Positions 42,217 through 49,981 of a DNA stretch of 64,000 bases are shown here, one piece after another. The first letter of the stretch is position 1. Each line of letters opens with the position of its first letter. The stretch is taken from NCBI RefSeq assembly GCF_900168015.1, contig NZ_FUYR01000001.1, positions 1,052,943 to 1,116,942 of the forward strand. Direction: 5' to 3'. The notes beneath the pieces were generated by a model, which had not been told where the DNA came from, did not search any database, and saw only the letters and a program-made list of their open reading frames with translations. Source of the stretch: Daejeonella lutea (lineage in GTDB: Bacteria; Bacteroidota; Bacteroidia; Sphingobacteriales; Sphingobacteriaceae). The position numbers were made by a program, and so were the translations under genes.

Positions 42217-42603
42217 CTATAAATTACCAATAGGCGCCAGTTTTCTTTCGTCCGGCCTAAAATACCAGGACACTATGGTCAACACTAGTAAAAGTGCCGG
42301 TCCGAACAATTCCTTTGCGCCATCCCCCACCGCCAGGTGGGAGAATATGGCGCCTGAAGCCGTAAAGAAAAATCCCGCGTATGCCCATTCTTTCACCATG
42401 GCCAACCGGGGCAGCAATATCGCTATCACCCCCAACAATTTCCAGATACCCAGGATGGTAAGAAAATAGAGTGGATAGCCCAGACGCTCCATCATATCAG
42501 CTTCTTCCTGGATCTGCATTAACTGAACTATTCCGGTTGAGGTCATTCCAAAGGATAGCCAGACTGTAGCGATCCAATAGATTATTCGATTTCTTTTAGT
42601 CAT
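42217..42603 (-). CDS. DoxX-family membrane protein, cassette B
   Basis: This 128-residue protein has four transmembrane helices (about 7-25, 45-66, 72-92 and 100-118) and the DoxX core pattern YFLTILGIWKLLGVIAILLP followed by KEWAYAGFFF. DoxX-type proteins are linked to thiosulfate- and redox-stress functions in some bacteria, but the role here is unknown. The gap to the SRPBCC gene is 5 bp, confirming cassette B as an operon with an ArsR repressor at its head. Confidence 0.9.
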   Translation of the reverse strand: MTKRNRIIYWIATVWLSFGMTSTGIVQLMQIQEEADMMERLGYPLYFLTILGIWKLLGVIAILLPRLAMVKEWAYAGFFFTASGAIFSHLAVGDGAKELFGPALLLVLTIVSWYFRPDERKLAPIGNL

Positions 42604-42608
42604 AGTTT

Positions 42609-43076
42609 CTATATTATATTTTCGACCACTTCCTGTAAGCGGTTGTGCGCCATATTTATGCCCTTAGCGAACGGCAGTTTGAGCATTGCATCCCTGTCCT
42701 CTACCGATTTATACACTATTTGCATGGTAAGCTTGCTCCTATCATCATTGAGTTTTTCGAATTCCAGAAATTCCAGCTGCACAGGGAATGGTGTATTTTC
42801 CATTTCGAACGTACGGACGATCTTTGCATTTGGAACAAATTCATGAATAACACCTCCAGATTTCAATAATATGTTACCCTCGGGATCAGAAGTTTGAAAT
42901 TGCCAGCTGCCATGCTTTCTGCTTTCAAGTTTAAGCACTTTTGTACTCATCCACTGTTCTACAATTTCAGGCTCTACATAGGCTTTAAAAAGTAGTTCCA
43001 ATGGCAGGTCAAATTCCCGTGTAATTACCAGAAAGTGCTTGCCATCTTCGGCATCAATTTTTGTTTTTAGGTCCAT
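42609..43076 (-). CDS. SRPBCC/AHSA1-domain protein, cassette B
   Basis: This 155-residue protein has the AHSA1-like START fold: ITREFDLPLELLFKAYVEPE at the N-terminus, then EQWMSTKV and the family's C-terminal helix (INMAHNRLQEVVENI). It is a paralogue of the cassette A member (38956-39441) with the same order, ArsR first and SRPBCC second, 21 bp apart. The ligand is unknown. Its presence next to a DoxX gene is common for this group and suggests a shared envelope or redox stress role, which is inference. Confidence 0.9.
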   Translation of the reverse strand: MDLKTKIDAEDGKHFLVITREFDLPLELLFKAYVEPEIVEQWMSTKVLKLESRKHGSWQFQTSDPEGNILLKSGGVIHEFVPNAKIVRTFEMENTPFPVQLEFLEFEKLNDDRSKLTMQIVYKSVEDRDAMLKLPFAKGINMAHNRLQEVVENII

Positions 43077-43097
43077 ATGTTTATTACTTAGATACTT

Positions 43098-43421
43098 CTA
43101 TTTCTTATTCGGGTAGTTTTTCATAATGCTTTCCAATTTATTAAACCGATCGTCCCACATCTGGCGGAAAGGTTCTATAAAATCGGCTACCTCTTTCATC
43201 TTTTTTGCGTTTGTGTGATAGTATATCTCACGGCCGGTCTGCTCCTGTCCAAGCAATTCGCACTCTATTAGTATTTGAAGGTGTTTTGAAACTGTAGGTC
43301 TGGCGGTATTGAAGTTCGCTGCTATAGCCCCGGCTGTCATAGACTGCGAAGCAACCAGCAGAAGTATTGCTCTCCTGGTAGGATCTGCTATTGCCTGAAA
43401 TACATCTCGTCTTAAATTCAT
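43098..43421 (-). CDS. ArsR-family repressor, cassette B
   Basis: This 107-residue winged-helix protein starts [17 protein letters not shown], nearly the same as the cassette A repressor, with [19 protein letters not shown] as the recognition helix. No metal-ligand cysteines are present. It heads an operon of five genes. Two direct copies of a 16-bp operator lie immediately before the start, different in sequence from the cassette A sites, so the two repressors probably do not cross-regulate. Confidence 0.93.
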   Translation of the reverse strand: MNLRRDVFQAIADPTRRAILLLVASQSMTAGAIAANFNTARPTVSKHLQILIECELLGQEQTGREIYYHTNAKKMKEVADFIEPFRQMWDDRFNKLESIMKNYPNKK

Positions 43422-43424
43422 TAT

Positions 43425-43466
43425 GTAGCTATTTGACTACAAATATAAGTGTAGCTATTTGACTAC
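43425..43466. promoter_or_regulatory. paired direct-repeat operator of ArsR cassette B
   Basis: GTAGCTATTTGACTAC occurs twice, at 43425-43440 and 43451-43466, a 26-bp step. Each copy is an imperfect dyad (GTAG/CTAC ends). The first copy begins 4 bp before the ArsR ATG. Confidence 0.8.
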
Positions 43467-43754
43467 GCAAATTAATTAATATTTTTTCAACAGGGACTAG
43501 AGGTTAGATTGGGATGGCCGAAATGGCAAGTCCAGGAACTATGAGGAATTGTCGTATTTTAATTGACGAGAGAAAAAAGGAAAGACCAGAAAAAACGCAT
43601 CCAGCTTTAACTCCGGATGTATAGTTTAACTAACAGAGGCCTTCCAGCGCTTGAATTTGGGATTAAGCACAATCCTTGGATATTGTGAGACACGGGCTGA
43701 AGCCCGTGGCAATTGATAGAAGAACAAACTTTGGTGAAGGTAGCTACTCCCGAG
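43467..43754. other. spacer with REP-like hairpin
   Basis: No convincing gene. CACGGGCT and AGCCCGTG at 43691-43708 form an 8-bp stem with a 2-base loop, followed by GCAATTGATAG. The form is like a short REP element. A 36-codon frame at 43514-43624 has no support. Confidence 0.5.
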
Positions 43755-45581
43755 TTATTCCTCAGAACTGACCTGATAATCTATTCCTTTAGAAATAGCT
43801 TCATAAATAGCATCCTGAATCCTCGGACGGATCCTGAGGGTATTAAGTTTATTGCTGACAGATGGGTTTATTCTGTTAGACAGGAAGATATAGATCAGGT
43901 CGTTTTTAGGATCAACCCATACACAAGTTCCTGTGTAACCTGTATGCCCATAAGTGCCTGCAGAAGCCAGAGAAGAAGGATATGTACCTCCATCCCCCCT
44001 ATCAAATCCCAGGCCTCGTCTGCTGACACCGGATTGGCGTGAGGTAAAAAGATCAACCGTTTCAGGTTTAAAGTACTCAACACCACCGTATTTGCCACCA
44101 TTAAGAAGTACCTGATTAAGAATTGCTAAATCGTTCGCACTGGCAAATAATCCGGCGTGGCCTGAAACACCGCTCACCAAAGCAGCTCCCTGGTCGTGAA
44201 CATAACCCTGTAAGAGAGTTTTCCTGAAATAATTATCCTGTTCGGTAGGTACGATTTTTTCTCGTCCGAAACGCTGACGTGGATTAAATCCCGCAGTGCG
44301 CATCCCCAGAGGCGCATAGAATTCATTTAAGACATACTGATCAAGGGGTTTTCCAGCCTGATGTTCCACAACCTCTTTCATCATATACATGCTGATGTCG
44401 CTGTAAACATACTGTCCGCGGGTTTTAATTGGCGAATTAAGCATTTTCGGGAGCATTGCTTCCTGGTAATAATTGCGGCGAACGAAATAGTTGTCGGCAA
44501 CCTTGACAGGATAAGCATATGACGAATCGGGACTATGATCCTGTGATTTCATATAGCTCGGAAAATCCAGATTGATAAAACCAGCCTGGTGAAGCATCAC
44601 TTCCTTCAGGGGGATAAATTCTTTGTTTGTTAGTTTTGCTTCAGGAAAATATGAACCAATTCCAGCGTTAAGATCCAGCTTTTGCTGCTCATAGAGGCGC
44701 ATTACCGCTATAGTAGTCGCCGCAGTTTTGGTTACGGAAGCCAGATCGTAAATATCATCAGTCTTAGTTGGCTCTTCTCCCCCATAGGTGTGTGAGCCAT
44801 AAGCACGGTTAAAAATTACATTGCCATTCTTAACAACCATAACAACAGCACTTGGCGTTGCATGCTGGCTTATTGCCTCATTCACGATCCTGTCTATTTT
44901 ATTCAGGTTCGACGAATTGATACCCACATCTTCAGGTGTTGAGTATCTCAATCTGATTTTTTCTGTCGTATACCCTGCGCCAGCCGGGTATACGTCGCTG
45001 ATTGCCTCCTTTAGACGATTTTGGGCCGTAGTACCCCCAAAAATCAGTTGGGCAGAGAAATCAGCTACTGCCATTGAAGTCTCTGGGTTCCAGATGATAG
45101 GATCGGTAAAAGAACTGAGCAACTTCAGGGCGAATGTATTTCCATAACCCACAAGAATGACTTCTTTTTCCTGCTGCAGGCTCATTATGTAGCTCACAGT
45201 TTCAGGATAAGCAAGAGATTCAGCATTGACCTGAACGATAACAGTTGTGTAAGATTCAAGATTTGCTAGTGTGGCTTTTGCAAGTTCAAACTCAGTAACC
45301 GGAGCATAATTTCTAAGAACAGCATTAAAAGGCTGCGCGTAGGGTAACCCAATATTTATTGAGGCGATTTTCCGGTCCTTAAGGTTTATTAGCGGAATAG
45401 TGTTGGACGCATTGTTTAGCAATACAGTAGACTGTTGCGCGTCCGCTTGCAAATTTAAGTCGGCTGTAATTTGTGCCGGACTTATACGATCATTAAATCC
45501 TCCGAACATAACGATCATCAGAAGCATTCCTGTTGTAAGGCTAATCCAGGTGGCTCCACTTTTCAAAATCTTTTTCCCCAA
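43755..45581 (-). CDS. serine beta-lactamase-fold protein with GH3 C-terminal domain
   Basis: This 608-residue protein has an N-terminal hydrophobic anchor or signal (about 12-27). Residues 45-205 match the GH3 C-terminal (alpha/beta sandwich) domain, with STVLLNNASNTIPL and KDRKIASINIG. Residues 215-600 are a class C beta-lactamase/esterase domain with S282-x-x-K285 in LASVTK and the Tyr motif Y393-S-D. Related Bacteroidota proteins carry a full NagZ-type GH3 catalytic domain in front; here it is missing although the start region looks like a normal signal. Likely a periplasmic peptidoglycan-fragment or ester hydrolase. Confidence 0.88.
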   Translation of the reverse strand: MGKKILKSGATWISLTTGMLLMIVMFGGFNDRISPAQITADLNLQADAQQSTVLLNNASNTIPLINLKDRKIASINIGLPYAQPFNAVLRNYAPVTEFELAKATLANLESYTTVIVQVNAESLAYPETVSYIMSLQQEKEVILVGYGNTFALKLLSSFTDPIIWNPETSMAVADFSAQLIFGGTTAQNRLKEAISDVYPAGAGYTTEKIRLRYSTPEDVGINSSNLNKIDRIVNEAISQHATPSAVVMVVKNGNVIFNRAYGSHTYGGEEPTKTDDIYDLASVTKTAATTIAVMRLYEQQKLDLNAGIGSYFPEAKLTNKEFIPLKEVMLHQAGFINLDFPSYMKSQDHSPDSSYAYPVKVADNYFVRRNYYQEAMLPKMLNSPIKTRGQYVYSDISMYMMKEVVEHQAGKPLDQYVLNEFYAPLGMRTAGFNPRQRFGREKIVPTEQDNYFRKTLLQGYVHDQGAALVSGVSGHAGLFASANDLAILNQVLLNGGKYGGVEYFKPETVDLFTSRQSGVSRRGLGFDRGDGGTYPSSLASAGTYGHTGYTGTCVWVDPKNDLIYIFLSNRINPSVSNKLNTLRIRPRIQDAIYEAISKGIDYQVSSEE

Positions 45582-45783
45582 AACAACAAATTTAATCGTT
45601 TACACTAATCATCAACTTTGCAGTTTTCAGATCTCCCCCAATTAAGAATCCCCTTTTTCTTAATCGATATAAGCTAATATAGCTTAGATACATTAAAAAC
45701 GCAAGAAGCTCGGTTATATTCTAGATAATCGAAAATAATTAAAATCATTACTGGAATGGTAAAGAATCAGGCACCTAAAACGC

Positions 45784-45821
45784 AAAAAGGGCCACATGTT
45801 GCTTTACATGTAACCCTTTTT
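45784..45821. terminator. terminator behind the TonB-receptor remnant
   Basis: AAAAAGGG and CCCTTTTT at the outer ends, with an inner ACATGT pair, form a strong hairpin U-rich on both strands. It lies 20 bp beyond the remnant stop on the minus strand. Confidence 0.75.
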
Positions 45822-45840
45822 GATCAGTGATCAAGAGCGG

Positions 45841-45903
45841 TTAAAATCCCAGACCCAGGGTAAAGCCTCTGATAGCTTGCGGAAATGCTGCACCGCCAAA
45901 ACC
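45841..45903 (-). pseudogene. C-terminal tail of a lost SusC/RagA-type TonB receptor
   Basis: A 20-codon minus-strand frame ends GGAAFPQAIRGFTLGLGF and a stop. The pattern FPQ-A/S-R-x-FTLGL-x-F is the closing beta strand of SusC/RagA outer-membrane proteins, which end in an aromatic residue. A stop lies just upstream in frame, so only the tail is left, with its terminator still in place at 45784-45821. Confidence 0.55.
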
Positions 45904-45921
45904 CTAATGCCTTTATTAATC

Positions 45922-45953
45922 AAAAAAAGGCGACCAGCTCGCTGCCGATCGCC
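45922..45953 (-). terminator. terminator after the Rieske gene
   Basis: On the minus strand GGCGATCGGCAGCGAGCTGG and TCGCC fold into an imperfect hairpin (GGCGA/TCGCC outer, CAGC/GCTG inner) followed by seven T. It lies 14 bp after the Rieske stop. Confidence 0.7.
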
Positions 45954-45966
45954 CCACGTTTAAAAA

Positions 45967-46398
45967 TTATCCTGTAACTGTGAGAACACTGCCAGAAATG
46001 GCCATTGTGTACTGTTTTAAATTAGTTGTTGCTGGGCCCGTTGTAACAACACCAGAATTGTTAAAAATACTGCCATGGTTAGGGCAAACAAAACTTCCTT
46101 GTGTTGGACTGTATCCAATCGATGTTCCCTCGTGACTGCAGGCAAGCTGAACCGCAGCAAACGATGATACCACGTTTCCGGCACCAATTCTGGCTACAAT
46201 AACGCCGTTGTTGCTTTTAGCTTCCCCTACCGACTTAATTTCTGTATTCAGATCAATAGTGAAGCTTACTCCGGATGGTGGTACAGGAGGTTTTATTTCG
46301 GGTTTAGCTTCCCCGCCTTTTCCGCAGGCGTAAAGGCAACCGGTGCATGCCGCCGCCAGGCCAATACCAATCGTGCTTAAAAATTCTGTCCTTTTCAT
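45967..46398 (-). CDS. Rieske [2Fe-2S] protein
   Basis: This 143-residue exported protein has a twin-region signal ending in a lipobox-like CLYAC (about 21-25). The Rieske domain shows both cluster motifs: C-x-H in ACSHEGTS and C-x2-H in FVCPNHGSIF, separated by about 20 residues, giving a complete 2Cys-2His site. It would carry electrons in the periplasm or on the membrane. It is the last gene of the operon sigma factor - barrel - YceI - DUF5777 - Rieske (49786 to 45967). No cytochrome b partner is present, so it is not a classical bc1 subunit. Confidence 0.92.
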   Translation of the reverse strand: MKRTEFLSTIGIGLAAACTGCLYACGKGGEAKPEIKPPVPPSGVSFTIDLNTEIKSVGEAKSNNGVIVARIGAGNVVSSFAAVQLACSHEGTSIGYSPTQGSFVCPNHGSIFNNSGVVTTGPATTNLKQYTMAISGSVLTVTG

Positions 46399-46427
46399 AT
46401 GCTTAGAGTTTGGTTTATTGAATGATG

Positions 46428-47333
46428 TTATGGTTCAGGTTTGTAAAGGGTGAACATTCTGGAAATAGTAAATCCAAATCGATACTGCCCCTTGGTCCAT
46501 GATGATGTTGAATTGGCAAGGAAATTATTTTCTGCTATCGCTTTCGCGTTTGCAAAATTCATCGTAAAAACGTGGCCGCCAGTTTCAATTTCAATTCCTA
46601 AGCCGAGGGGATTGTAAAAATTCGTGTTCGGATTGTTTTTCCTGTAATCGGAACTGATCAAATAATAATCAGCGACAACCCCAAAGCGTTTTGTTAATTT
46701 ATACCGTCCGGCAATGCCGGTGGAGAACAATGTCATTTCATCGCCTGTGGCCAGAACGACATTTCTGAACAACACACCGGGTGTCACCTGCAGTGATAAC
46801 TCAGGTGAAAATTTCCTTGATATAATCGCCTGAATGAAGTGAGAAAATCGATTGCCATAGCTATCAAAAACACCGGTATTAACTTTATAAGGTGTGAAAC
46901 CTGTTTTCAAAAGTGCACTAAAAGAAATAGGAGTGCCATTTTTATCCTTCTGCTGCAAAACCGCATATTTCATTTGGAGATCCAATAACTGTTCGAATTT
47001 GCTGCGGCCGAATGCGATATTCAACCGATCAGAGATCCCATATTCAAATCCAATGTAGATATCTGCTGAATTGTCAAGACCATAGAGTGTTTTGGAACCG
47101 CCATCGGAACCGCCAATATCTCCGAATCTGTGAATAACTTTAAAATCCAGGTCATATTTCTTTACCATCGTTGTCGTTTGAGACAGGATTAAGCGACTCG
47201 ATTTAAATGACGCGGTAGCATAGTCTCCTTCCCCGGTGGCAGATAAATTCCGCATTAAAGAATCCGTATTTTGGGCAGTACTCTGGTAAGCTGATAGCGA
47301 AAATGCAATCAGTAAGATAGTAATCTTGTTCAT
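46428..47333 (-). CDS. DUF5777-type outer-membrane beta-barrel protein
   Basis: This 301-residue protein has a signal peptide (MNKITILLIAFSLSAYQSTAQ) followed by alternating beta strands (FKVIHRFGDIGG, SADIYIGFEYGISDRLNIAFG and others) ending in an aromatic-rich C-terminal strand (RFGFTISRMFTLY), as for an outer-membrane barrel of about 12 strands. It matches the pattern of DUF5777 proteins, which occur with YceI genes in Bacteroidota. The function is unknown. It lies 9 bp after the YceI gene, and the Rieske gene follows 29 bp later. Confidence 0.85.
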   Translation of the reverse strand: MNKITILLIAFSLSAYQSTAQNTDSLMRNLSATGEGDYATASFKSSRLILSQTTTMVKKYDLDFKVIHRFGDIGGSDGGSKTLYGLDNSADIYIGFEYGISDRLNIAFGRSKFEQLLDLQMKYAVLQQKDKNGTPISFSALLKTGFTPYKVNTGVFDSYGNRFSHFIQAIISRKFSPELSLQVTPGVLFRNVVLATGDEMTLFSTGIAGRYKLTKRFGVVADYYLISSDYRKNNPNTNFYNPLGLGIEIETGGHVFTMNFANAKAIAENNFLANSTSSWTKGQYRFGFTISRMFTLYKPEP

Positions 47334-47342
47334 AAACTGGCT

Positions 47343-47891
47343 TTAAGTGATGGTACTGAAAGTACCTTTCAAGGTTATTCTAATAGTTTCTGCTATGTTT
47401 TTAAATACCAGCGCCGGTATCTTTATGTTGTGGTCCTTGCATTTTACATCAAAGGCCGATTTAATTTCAAGACGGCCGTCAAGGACTTTAATGGTCCCTG
47501 TGATGGAGCGCCGTTTAGTAACTCCGTGGACTTCAAGATCCCCAATTGCCGTAACCTCGTATTCCCCGTCCTTAGTGACATCAATTGGCGTGTTCAGTTT
47601 TCCTTTAAACTTGGCAGCTGGATATCGATCGGATTCCATATAATTCTCGTTGAAATGTTCCTGCATCAGGCTCTTCCTAAAGCGAAAGCTTTTGATCGAA
47701 ACACCAAATTGGATCTCACCATTATCTGTGTTAAGGACACCATATGCACTCTTAGAAACCGCTTCAATATTCTCCATTGGAGCTTCGGAGAATAGCGTTA
47801 ATTCTGCTGTTTTAGTTGAAAAAACTGCTTTTACACTCTCCTTAACAGGGGTCATGTAAATAAAAAAGCCAAGCAGCAGTGCGGTGTACAT
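47343..47891 (-). CDS. YceI-family periplasmic lipid-binding protein
   Basis: This 182-residue protein has a short N-terminal hydrophobic segment (MYTALLLGFFIYM) and then the YceI lipocalin-like barrel: FGVSIKSFRFRKSLMQEHF, the family signature MESDRYPAAKFKG, and GDLEVHGVTKRRSITG. YceI proteins bind polyisoprenoid chains such as quinone-like lipids. Its start overlaps the stop of the tethered-barrel gene by one base (TAATG). With a Rieske protein two genes downstream, a role in quinone-linked electron transfer or lipid carriage is plausible but inferred. Confidence 0.92.
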   Translation of the reverse strand: MYTALLLGFFIYMTPVKESVKAVFSTKTAELTLFSEAPMENIEAVSKSAYGVLNTDNGEIQFGVSIKSFRFRKSLMQEHFNENYMESDRYPAAKFKGKLNTPIDVTKDGEYEVTAIGDLEVHGVTKRRSITGTIKVLDGRLEIKSAFDVKCKDHNIKIPALVFKNIAETIRITLKGTFSTIT

Positions 47892-49147
47892 TACTTAATT
47901 TTACTTTTGTTCAGGTTAGTGATTACTCCCACGCTCATACCGGCAGACCGCAGCTTGATATTTCCATATCCGAGTTCCGTTAAAGGCAACTTTAAATATG
48001 GGTTAAGTGCGAGTTTTACATTGCTGGTTATGTTTCTTTTATAGCTAAGGTTTAAATTAGCAATCCCAAAAAAATGATTGTTTTGGTAACCTGTGCTAAA
48101 TGAGCCGACACTACGGGCATTCCTGTTTTGATAAGTAAAAGAATATTGCTCATCAAGCATTAAATAAGATGAGATACCAGCTCCAACACCAAAGCTCGAT
48201 TTACCTTTATTTAACAACGTATATGCGAGATTTAACTGAATATCCATGATGTCAAACCCAGAGCTGACAACATTAGGTTTAACCTGAAAAAGATTGTAGC
48301 TGGCCGGTCGAAAAGATGAAAAGCCGGTTTGATAGGTTTTCTTCCCATAGGCTGCACCAGCTTCAACTGAGAGCTTATTGGATATTTTATAGATCATGCC
48401 TGCACCAAGACTATAATTTACTTTGTTGTTTTGAAGCTGTTCAACACCGCTAAGATCGGGCGCTAAATTAATTGCAAGGGAAAACCGGCTTTTTACAGGC
48501 TCCGATTTCGAATTATTCTGCTCCTCTTTTGAAGCAGCAGTAAGGACCGCCTCATTCAAAGAAACAGCCTTTTCATTTATTGGTAAATTTTCATTAGAAA
48601 TAGTATTCAAATCGGCAGTTGCCGGTTCTACCGCGGCCAGAGCTTGTGAACTGGGCGCAATTTCTGTTGTCACTTTATTTCCTTCTACTGCAAAAGTTTC
48701 TGTACTATTCGAAATGCTGGTCTTAGAAAATTCTACATGTTCAATCACTTGAGGATTTGCATTGAATGTACTTTTATAATTCTTCGCTACTTCTCCAATA
48801 GATACATTCCCGGGCATTAATTTGTCATCCTCCGGATTGGATTTTGCAATATTTTCGGTGTTGTTTACAACCGGAATTTCAGTGGAACTTACATCTTCAA
48901 CCTTTACCGCGGTAATTTCAGGCTCCTGCCCTTGCTCCGAAGAATTAAACATTACAGCGAACACCAGCAATAAAACTGCGGCTACGGATGATATCCAGAT
49001 CATATAGCGCGGCACCAGGCTGCGGGCCTTTTGATTTTGAAGACGCGCTTTCATCAGCGCCCAATCTTCATCGATTTCATTCATGTCAGGAGCGGTTAGC
49101 CCCGCCTTGAAAATCTCATCGAAATCTTGTTTACTAAAATTCTTCAT
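47891..49147 (-). CDS. inner-membrane-tethered beta-barrel protein, anti-sigma-like
   Basis: This 418-residue protein has an N-terminal cytoplasmic segment (1-45; DFDEIFKAGLTAPDMNEIDE), one transmembrane helix (about 50-66), an acidic low-complexity linker (70-215) and a C-terminal beta-rich domain with alternating strands (SLAINLAPDLSGV, VEAGAAYGKKTYQ, LNLSYKRNI). The layout of short cytoplasmic part, single helix and outer domain is that of an anti-sigma factor, and the ECF sigma gene lies 39 bp upstream. The barrel-like end is unusual for an inner-membrane protein. Sigma regulation is an inference from position and topology. Confidence 0.8.
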   Translation of the reverse strand: MKNFSKQDFDEIFKAGLTAPDMNEIDEDWALMKARLQNQKARSLVPRYMIWISSVAAVLLLVFAVMFNSSEQGQEPEITAVKVEDVSSTEIPVVNNTENIAKSNPEDDKLMPGNVSIGEVAKNYKSTFNANPQVIEHVEFSKTSISNSTETFAVEGNKVTTEIAPSSQALAAVEPATADLNTISNENLPINEKAVSLNEAVLTAASKEEQNNSKSEPVKSRFSLAINLAPDLSGVEQLQNNKVNYSLGAGMIYKISNKLSVEAGAAYGKKTYQTGFSSFRPASYNLFQVKPNVVSSGFDIMDIQLNLAYTLLNKGKSSFGVGAGISSYLMLDEQYSFTYQNRNARSVGSFSTGYQNNHFFGIANLNLSYKRNITSNVKLALNPYLKLPLTELGYGNIKLRSAGMSVGVITNLNKSKIK

Positions 49148-49186
49148 TTATTTATATATAAACTCTTACGAGCTTTAAATCGTGTT

Positions 49187-49786
49187 TTATTTGGAAACCC
49201 TCAAAAGCTGATATTCAGGTTCATTAATGTTAATTATTTTCTCACTTTGTGTATACGCAAGTTCGAGGAGCTCCCTTAACCTTTTCCTCGCCTTAAACAG
49301 GTTAGATTTAGATCCTCCAACGCTGATCTTAAGTTTTTGGGCGATCTCTTCATGTGTCAATCCATCTACCGCATATAAATTAAACACTGTTCGATATGAT
49401 GGCGGCAGCTGTTGCACAAGTTTGATCAGGTCATCGTAGTATAATTTCTGTTCTACAGTTGCATATTCAAAAACCTCGTCAATTTCAGCGATATCAACCA
49501 AATTCATATGTTTCAACTCAGCTCGATAATGATCGATGGCGGTATTTGACATAATTCGTCCAACCCATGGCTCAAAAGGCTTTTCGGGATCGAATTTGTG
49601 AAGGTTATTAAAGACCTTTAAAAAACCATCATTAATTATAATCCGAGCCTCCGAGCGATTTGAAGAATATCTTAAGCAGATACTCATGGCGAATCCGTAA
49701 AAGTTTCTATACAGCAATTCCTGCGCGTTTAGTTCCTTTTTTATGCACCTGCCAATTAAAACTTTTAGTTCATTTTCGCTGATCAC
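49187..49786 (-). CDS. ECF-type RNA polymerase sigma factor
   Basis: This 199-residue protein has sigma region 2 (FYGFAMSICLRYSSNRSEAR ... INDGFLKVFNNLHKFD, then PFEPWVGRIMSNTAIDHYR) and region 4 (LPPSYRTVFNLYAVDGLTHE, then IAQKLKISVGGSKSNLFKAR). Regions 1 and 3 are missing, as in ECF sigma factors. It heads the five-gene string down to the Rieske protein, so it probably directs or co-controls that operon. A perfect 10-bp palindrome lies 53 bp upstream of the start. The triggering signal is unknown. Confidence 0.93.
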   Translation of the reverse strand: MISENELKVLIGRCIKKELNAQELLYRNFYGFAMSICLRYSSNRSEARIIINDGFLKVFNNLHKFDPEKPFEPWVGRIMSNTAIDHYRAELKHMNLVDIAEIDEVFEYATVEQKLYYDDLIKLVQQLPPSYRTVFNLYAVDGLTHEEIAQKLKISVGGSKSNLFKARKRLRELLELAYTQSEKIININEPEYQLLRVSK

Positions 49787-49838
49787 AATTTTGCTTCTAG
49801 GGACAACACGTAGGAAATCAAGTAAAGGTTGCCTGATT

Positions 49839-49860
49839 ATTTAAAAATACATTTTTAAAT
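49839..49860. promoter_or_regulatory. AT-rich palindrome upstream of ECF sigma gene
   Basis: ATTTAAAAAT at 49839-49848 and its exact complement ATTTTTAAAT at 49851-49860, with AC between. It could be a regulator site or a cruciform-prone sequence; no function is demonstrated. Confidence 0.35.
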
Positions 49861-49981
49861 GCATACGAAATCCACAAGTTTCCAGATGTTTATTACGACA
49901 CACGAGAAAACCAATTGATAATCAGTGGTTGCCAAATACACCTATCGGCAACTGTGTCAGAAATTAGTAGGCGAGAGACAT

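Noticed and set aside
43514-43624. 36-codon plus-strand frame upstream of the GH3C/beta-lactamase gene
   Set aside because: Composition is plausible but it has no recognisable family, no promoter and a location in a poorly conserved-looking spacer.
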